This document shows positions 61,089 through 64,000 of a stretch of 64,000 nucleotides of DNA, piece after piece. The position numbers and the translations under genes are program-made. The stretch's first letter is position 1, and each line of letters starts with the position of its first letter. The stretch is from Bacillota bacterium (lineage in GTDB: Bacteria > Bacillota > Clostridia > Lachnospirales > Lachnospiraceae): NCBI GenBank assembly GCA_023457255.1, contig JAEWMB010000039.1:1-64000 (forward strand), given 5' to 3'. The notes beneath the pieces were generated by a model, which worked only from the letters and a program-made list of their open reading frames with translations, was not told where the DNA came from and did not search any database.

Positions 61089-62564
61089 TTAATTAGAATA
61101 AAAATTCTGTGTTGCATAATTCCCATAAGCACCGCCTAAAGCATATCCTACTCCAAGATACGTAAAGCCTTTATTTAGCATATTGGACCTATGCCCGCTG
61201 GAATTCATCCAACCATTAGAGGAAAACAACGCATTACCATAACCGCCGATTATATTCTCACCATTGCTTCGATAACTGATTCCTTGTGCTTTCATTCGAT
61301 CTCCAGGCGTGGAGCCGTCAAGTCCGGTGTGATTAAAGTAATTGTTCTTTGCCATATCTTCGCTGTGTAGTCTTGCCGATGTTCCGGCAGCATCCGACCA
61401 ACTTAATGCGCTTAAATTATTACGGGCACGGAAAGAGTTCGTTAAGTCAAGTATTTCTTTTTCCCACACCTTTAATACTGTTTTGGTGGTACTACCTTTT
61501 GATACACTTCCATCAAACACCGAAATACCATCAATAGAACCGTCTCCTATGGTATCCATAAAAAAGGTTATTTTATTTCCGCCATCGGAAACTGAAATCG
61601 TATCGCTTAGCGATGAGCTCTTTCCGAAGACAGAATTAATGGAAGATACCTTAGAGGATGTGGTTAGCCCTTGATAGGTAAAATCTGTTGCATCGGTATA
61701 CCATCCAACTACTTTACTATCTGCAATCGCAATCATCATAAATTTCTTATAATTATCATTATAAACCATGAAATCATAGTTATATTCCGTTGCATCGGTT
61801 CTATTCGGAGAGCCAAACGCACTAATCACTTCACTTTTACTATCTCCAATGGATAGGGTCTCTCCGCGAACTGAAATATTATCCGCTTTACTCACACTCG
61901 CAGGTGGAGTTACCGTTGGAACTTTCGTCGGTACCGGAGCCTTGGTTGGTGCCGGTGTAGCTGCAGGTGCTTTCGTCGGAACTGCCGTAATTGATGGTGC
62001 CTTGGTTGGTGCCGGAATCTTCGTTGGTGTTACCATTGGTGTTTTTGTCGGCGCCGGTGTTTGAGTCGGAGTTGGGATTCTTGTCGGTGCCGGGGTCTTG
62101 GTCGGTACTATGTCAGGGTTCTTAGGTACATCCGTAGGTACTGCAGGAGTTTCTTTCTCTCCCTTATTATTGGAATCCTTAGAAGATTGGGCTTTATTGT
62201 TCTCCCTGGCAGAATTGCTGTCCTGAGATTTATCTGCCTGTGAATTCATAGAGCCGTCTGCTTTAAAGTTATCATTCGCTGTAACTTCTCCGGATAATTT
62301 TTCGTCTTCACTATTTTGCTGATTTTGTGAAAAAGATACGTTACTCTCGTCCGAAGAATTTTGAGTTAATTTATCGTTATCGGTTTCGTTCTGATTTTCA
62401 GGTACATCGCTTACTTGTTGATTTGTTTCGTCCAAATTATTTATTATCTCTGTATCCTTTGGTCGTTGGGCATCCGAAATTTCCTTGCTAGTTTTTTTCG
62501 CATTGCTGCATGCTGTCAAGAATATCAATGCTAACACAGAAATAAGAAGCAGTTTTTTACTCAT
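61089..62564 (-). CDS. CAP-domain lipoprotein with Pro/Thr linker
   Basis: 491 residues. Lipobox LTAC in MSKKLLLISVLALIFLTACSN. An acidic Asn/Gln/Ser-rich segment (about 20-140), then a Pro/Thr/Lys linker with TKAPAPT-type repeats (about 145-225), a CAP-associated beta domain (RGETLSIGDSKSEVISAFGSP...), and a CAP/SCP domain (NSFRARNNLSALSWSD, HSEDMAKNNYFNHT, GENIIGG, GWMNSSGHRSNML). Known CAP proteins act extracellularly; the bacterial activity is unknown. GGAGGTTAAC precedes the ATG at 62564. Confidence 0.9.
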   Translation of the reverse strand: MSKKLLLISVLALIFLTACSNAKKTSKEISDAQRPKDTEIINNLDETNQQVSDVPENQNETDNDKLTQNSSDESNVSFSQNQQNSEDEKLSGEVTANDNFKADGSMNSQADKSQDSNSARENNKAQSSKDSNNKGEKETPAVPTDVPKNPDIVPTKTPAPTRIPTPTQTPAPTKTPMVTPTKIPAPTKAPSITAVPTKAPAATPAPTKAPVPTKVPTVTPPASVSKADNISVRGETLSIGDSKSEVISAFGSPNRTDATEYNYDFMVYNDNYKKFMMIAIADSKVVGWYTDATDFTYQGLTTSSKVSSINSVFGKSSSLSDTISVSDGGNKITFFMDTIGDGSIDGISVFDGSVSKGSTTKTVLKVWEKEILDLTNSFRARNNLSALSWSDAAGTSARLHSEDMAKNNYFNHTGLDGSTPGDRMKAQGISYRSNGENIIGGYGNALFSSNGWMNSSGHRSNMLNKGFTYLGVGYALGGAYGNYATQNFYSN

Positions 62565-62841
62565 GTTAACCTCCATGCGTTACTTAGTCTCTGCCGTTTC
62601 TATGCAAATATCCTGTAACGTTTCTGTTCTCATCTTCATAGATCGCCTTTATTTTATCCAAATTTGTCGACAATAAGGATATGCTAAGTATATCGGAAAA
62701 AATCTACATTTTCAAGGAATTCCAGTGTTTACCTAAGCCTAGTTCCACCTTTCTCCATAAAAAAAGAAAATAAAGTCTACTTTGCCCCTCCGGTTTACCA
62801 CGAGTCCGTCAGTTAAGCAAGCCACTTTGACTGCACTATAA

Positions 62842-64000
62842 TTAATGCTCTCCCGCTAATTGTAACTCATATAACTTTTTATAAATTCCATTATTCCCTA
62901 ATAGCTCCTGATGAGTTCCCATTTCTCTCAGCTCTCCCTTATGCATTACGATAATCTTATTGGCGTGCTGTATCGTAGACAGGCGGTGGGCAACCATAAT
63001 GGTTGTTCTTCCCCTCATTAATTTTTCTAATGCTTCTTGAATTAATTGTTCTGTTTCTGTGTCAATGTTTGCTGTTGCTTCATCCATAACTAAAATAGAC
63101 GGATTATAAGCAAGCGTTCTTGCAAAGGATAGTAACTGACGCTGCCCTGCGGAAAATGTTGTACCACGCTCCGTAACAGCCTCATAATAAGTATTGCTTA
63201 AGTTTTCAATAAAGTGATCCGCATTCACATATTTTGCCGCCTGAATCGCTTCTTCTTCCGTTATTGTGTCACTTTTTAAACGAATATTACTCATCACATC
63301 GCCGGTAAAGATAAATACATCCTGCTGTACCTGACCAATTGCCTTACGCAAATCTTCCTTTCTTAATTCCTTGATATCTATGCCATCTACAAGGATACGC
63401 CCTTTTTGAATGTCATAGTATCTTCCGATTAAGTTTAATATGGAGGACTTTCCAGCACCGGTTGCACCTACAAAGGCAATACTTTGTCCCGGTTCAATTA
63501 CGAAACTAACATCTTTAAGAATCCAGTTTTCTCCCTCGTAGGCGAACCAAACATGTTCAAACTCGATACGTCCTTTGATTCCCTCCGTCAAAACCGGATT
63601 CTCAGGATTCTTTACCGTAATCGGTTCATCCAGTAAAGTAAATATCTTCTCCGCAGAAGCCATGGCCGATTGCAGAGTACCAAACTGCTCTGCAAGTTCC
63701 TGTATCGGTTCAAAAAACGAAGAGATGTATTGAATAAACGTATATAAGGTACCTACGGTAACTGCACCCTTTAATACACTGTCACCGCCAACAGCCACAA
63801 TAATCACTAAGGCAATAATGGATAGGCTATACATTAAGGGACGAAAGATTGCAAATACCATCATTTCACGGTAATTTGCACGATATAGCCCTTTGCTTTT
63901 TTGACCAAACTCTGCATTTTTTTCTCTTTCTCTGGCAAATATCTGTATTAGCTTCATCCCGGATAAATGTTCTGACAGATAAGTATTGATTGCGGTTATT
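62842..64000 (-). CDS. ABC exporter, fused permease and ATPase (partial)
   Basis: The N terminus is cut by the window edge (frame open to 64000, entering ITAINTYLSEHLSGMKL...). The transmembrane domain ends at about residue 115 of the visible part. The ATPase domain has Walker A GATGAGKSS, Q-loop QVQQDVFIFTGDV, the signature TTFSAGQRQLLSFARTLA, Walker B SILVMDEATANID and the switch His in VAHRLST. Resembles the MdlB/YheH half of heterodimeric multidrug or peptide exporters. The other half would lie beyond the window. Confidence 0.9.
   Translation of the reverse strand, partial: ITAINTYLSEHLSGMKLIQIFAREREKNAEFGQKSKGLYRANYREMMVFAIFRPLMYSLSIIALVIIVAVGGDSVLKGAVTVGTLYTFIQYISSFFEPIQELAEQFGTLQSAMASAEKIFTLLDEPITVKNPENPVLTEGIKGRIEFEHVWFAYEGENWILKDVSFVIEPGQSIAFVGATGAGKSSILNLIGRYYDIQKGRILVDGIDIKELRKEDLRKAIGQVQQDVFIFTGDVMSNIRLKSDTITEEEAIQAAKYVNADHFIENLSNTYYEAVTERGTTFSAGQRQLLSFARTLAYNPSILVMDEATANIDTETEQLIQEALEKLMRGRTTIMVAHRLSTIQHANKIIVMHKGELREMGTHQELLGNNGIYKKLYELQLAGEH

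Noticed and set aside
61849..62064. Plus-strand frame rich in Val, Gly and Ala (GAGVAAGAFVGTAV...)
   Set aside because: It is the antisense of the Pro/Thr linker of the CAP protein.

Overview
The window looks like a chromosomal segment of a spore-forming, low-GC Firmicute, most likely a Lachnospiraceae/Lachnoclostridium-type Clostridium. The reasons are AT-rich DNA with GGAGG ribosome sites, a spoIIA-sigF-spoVA cluster, spore photoproduct lyase, and families I associate with Lachnospiraceae (DUF4250, DUF4015, DUF5716/DUF5717). No rRNA, tRNA, CRISPR array, intact transposase or prophage was seen. Most genes lie on the minus strand.

Layout. 0.25-6.7 kb: type II fatty-acid synthesis operon fabD-fabG-fabF-accB-fabZ-accC-accD (minus), without accA, fabH, acpP or fabK alongside. 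6.8-7.9 kb: sigma factor plus single-pass membrane partner, preceded by a perfect palindrome. 8-12.3 kb: DUF4015 glycosidase-like protein, an HD-GYP response regulator and a PAS histidine kinase. 12.4-17.3 kb: sparse region with an XRE repressor, SEC-C protein, a probable structured small RNA, a P-loop kinase-like gene, a Big_2 secreted protein and a decayed solute-binding lipoprotein. 17.5-24 kb: rarA, DUF4250, VanZ, YigZ and a class A PBP. 24.2-28.3 kb: sporulation block spoIIAA-spoIIAB-sigF, a 49-aa membrane peptide, spoVAC-spoVAD-spoVAE. 28.4-33.1 kb: zinc-ribbon/TPR membrane protein with a short upstream gene, a FapA/DUF342 protein and a secreted Ig-like protein. 33.5-41.7 kb: valS under a T-box, VOC and MBL proteins, splB, two decayed genes, and a 1-Cys peroxiredoxin. 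41.8-48.8 kb: tight four-gene operon of poorly known proteins, including an actin/Hsp70-like protein without recognisable phosphate loops and a 1185-residue partner. 49-56.3 kb: cell-envelope proteins (lipoproteins, LiaF-like, DGGSG-repeat protein, large zinc-ribbon membrane protein). 56.6-64 kb: cupin, infC-rpmI-rplT with leader and AUU start, AraC/GyrI regulator, gene relics, an SDR, a CAP-domain lipoprotein and a truncated ABC exporter.

The best candidate for an undescribed system is the 41844-48841 operon. Its four products (large beta-sandwich/helical-repeat protein, degenerate Hsp70-fold protein, TPR-like protein, coiled-coil membrane protein) look like parts of one envelope-associated assembly. 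Secondary leads are the 13.45-13.69 kb small RNA with C-rich loops, the tandem hairpins at 30.17-30.25 kb, the fab operon hairpins and the infC AUU start. Protein family calls come from reading motifs, not from database searches. Start codons were chosen by ribosome-site position and are noted where they differ from the longest frame.
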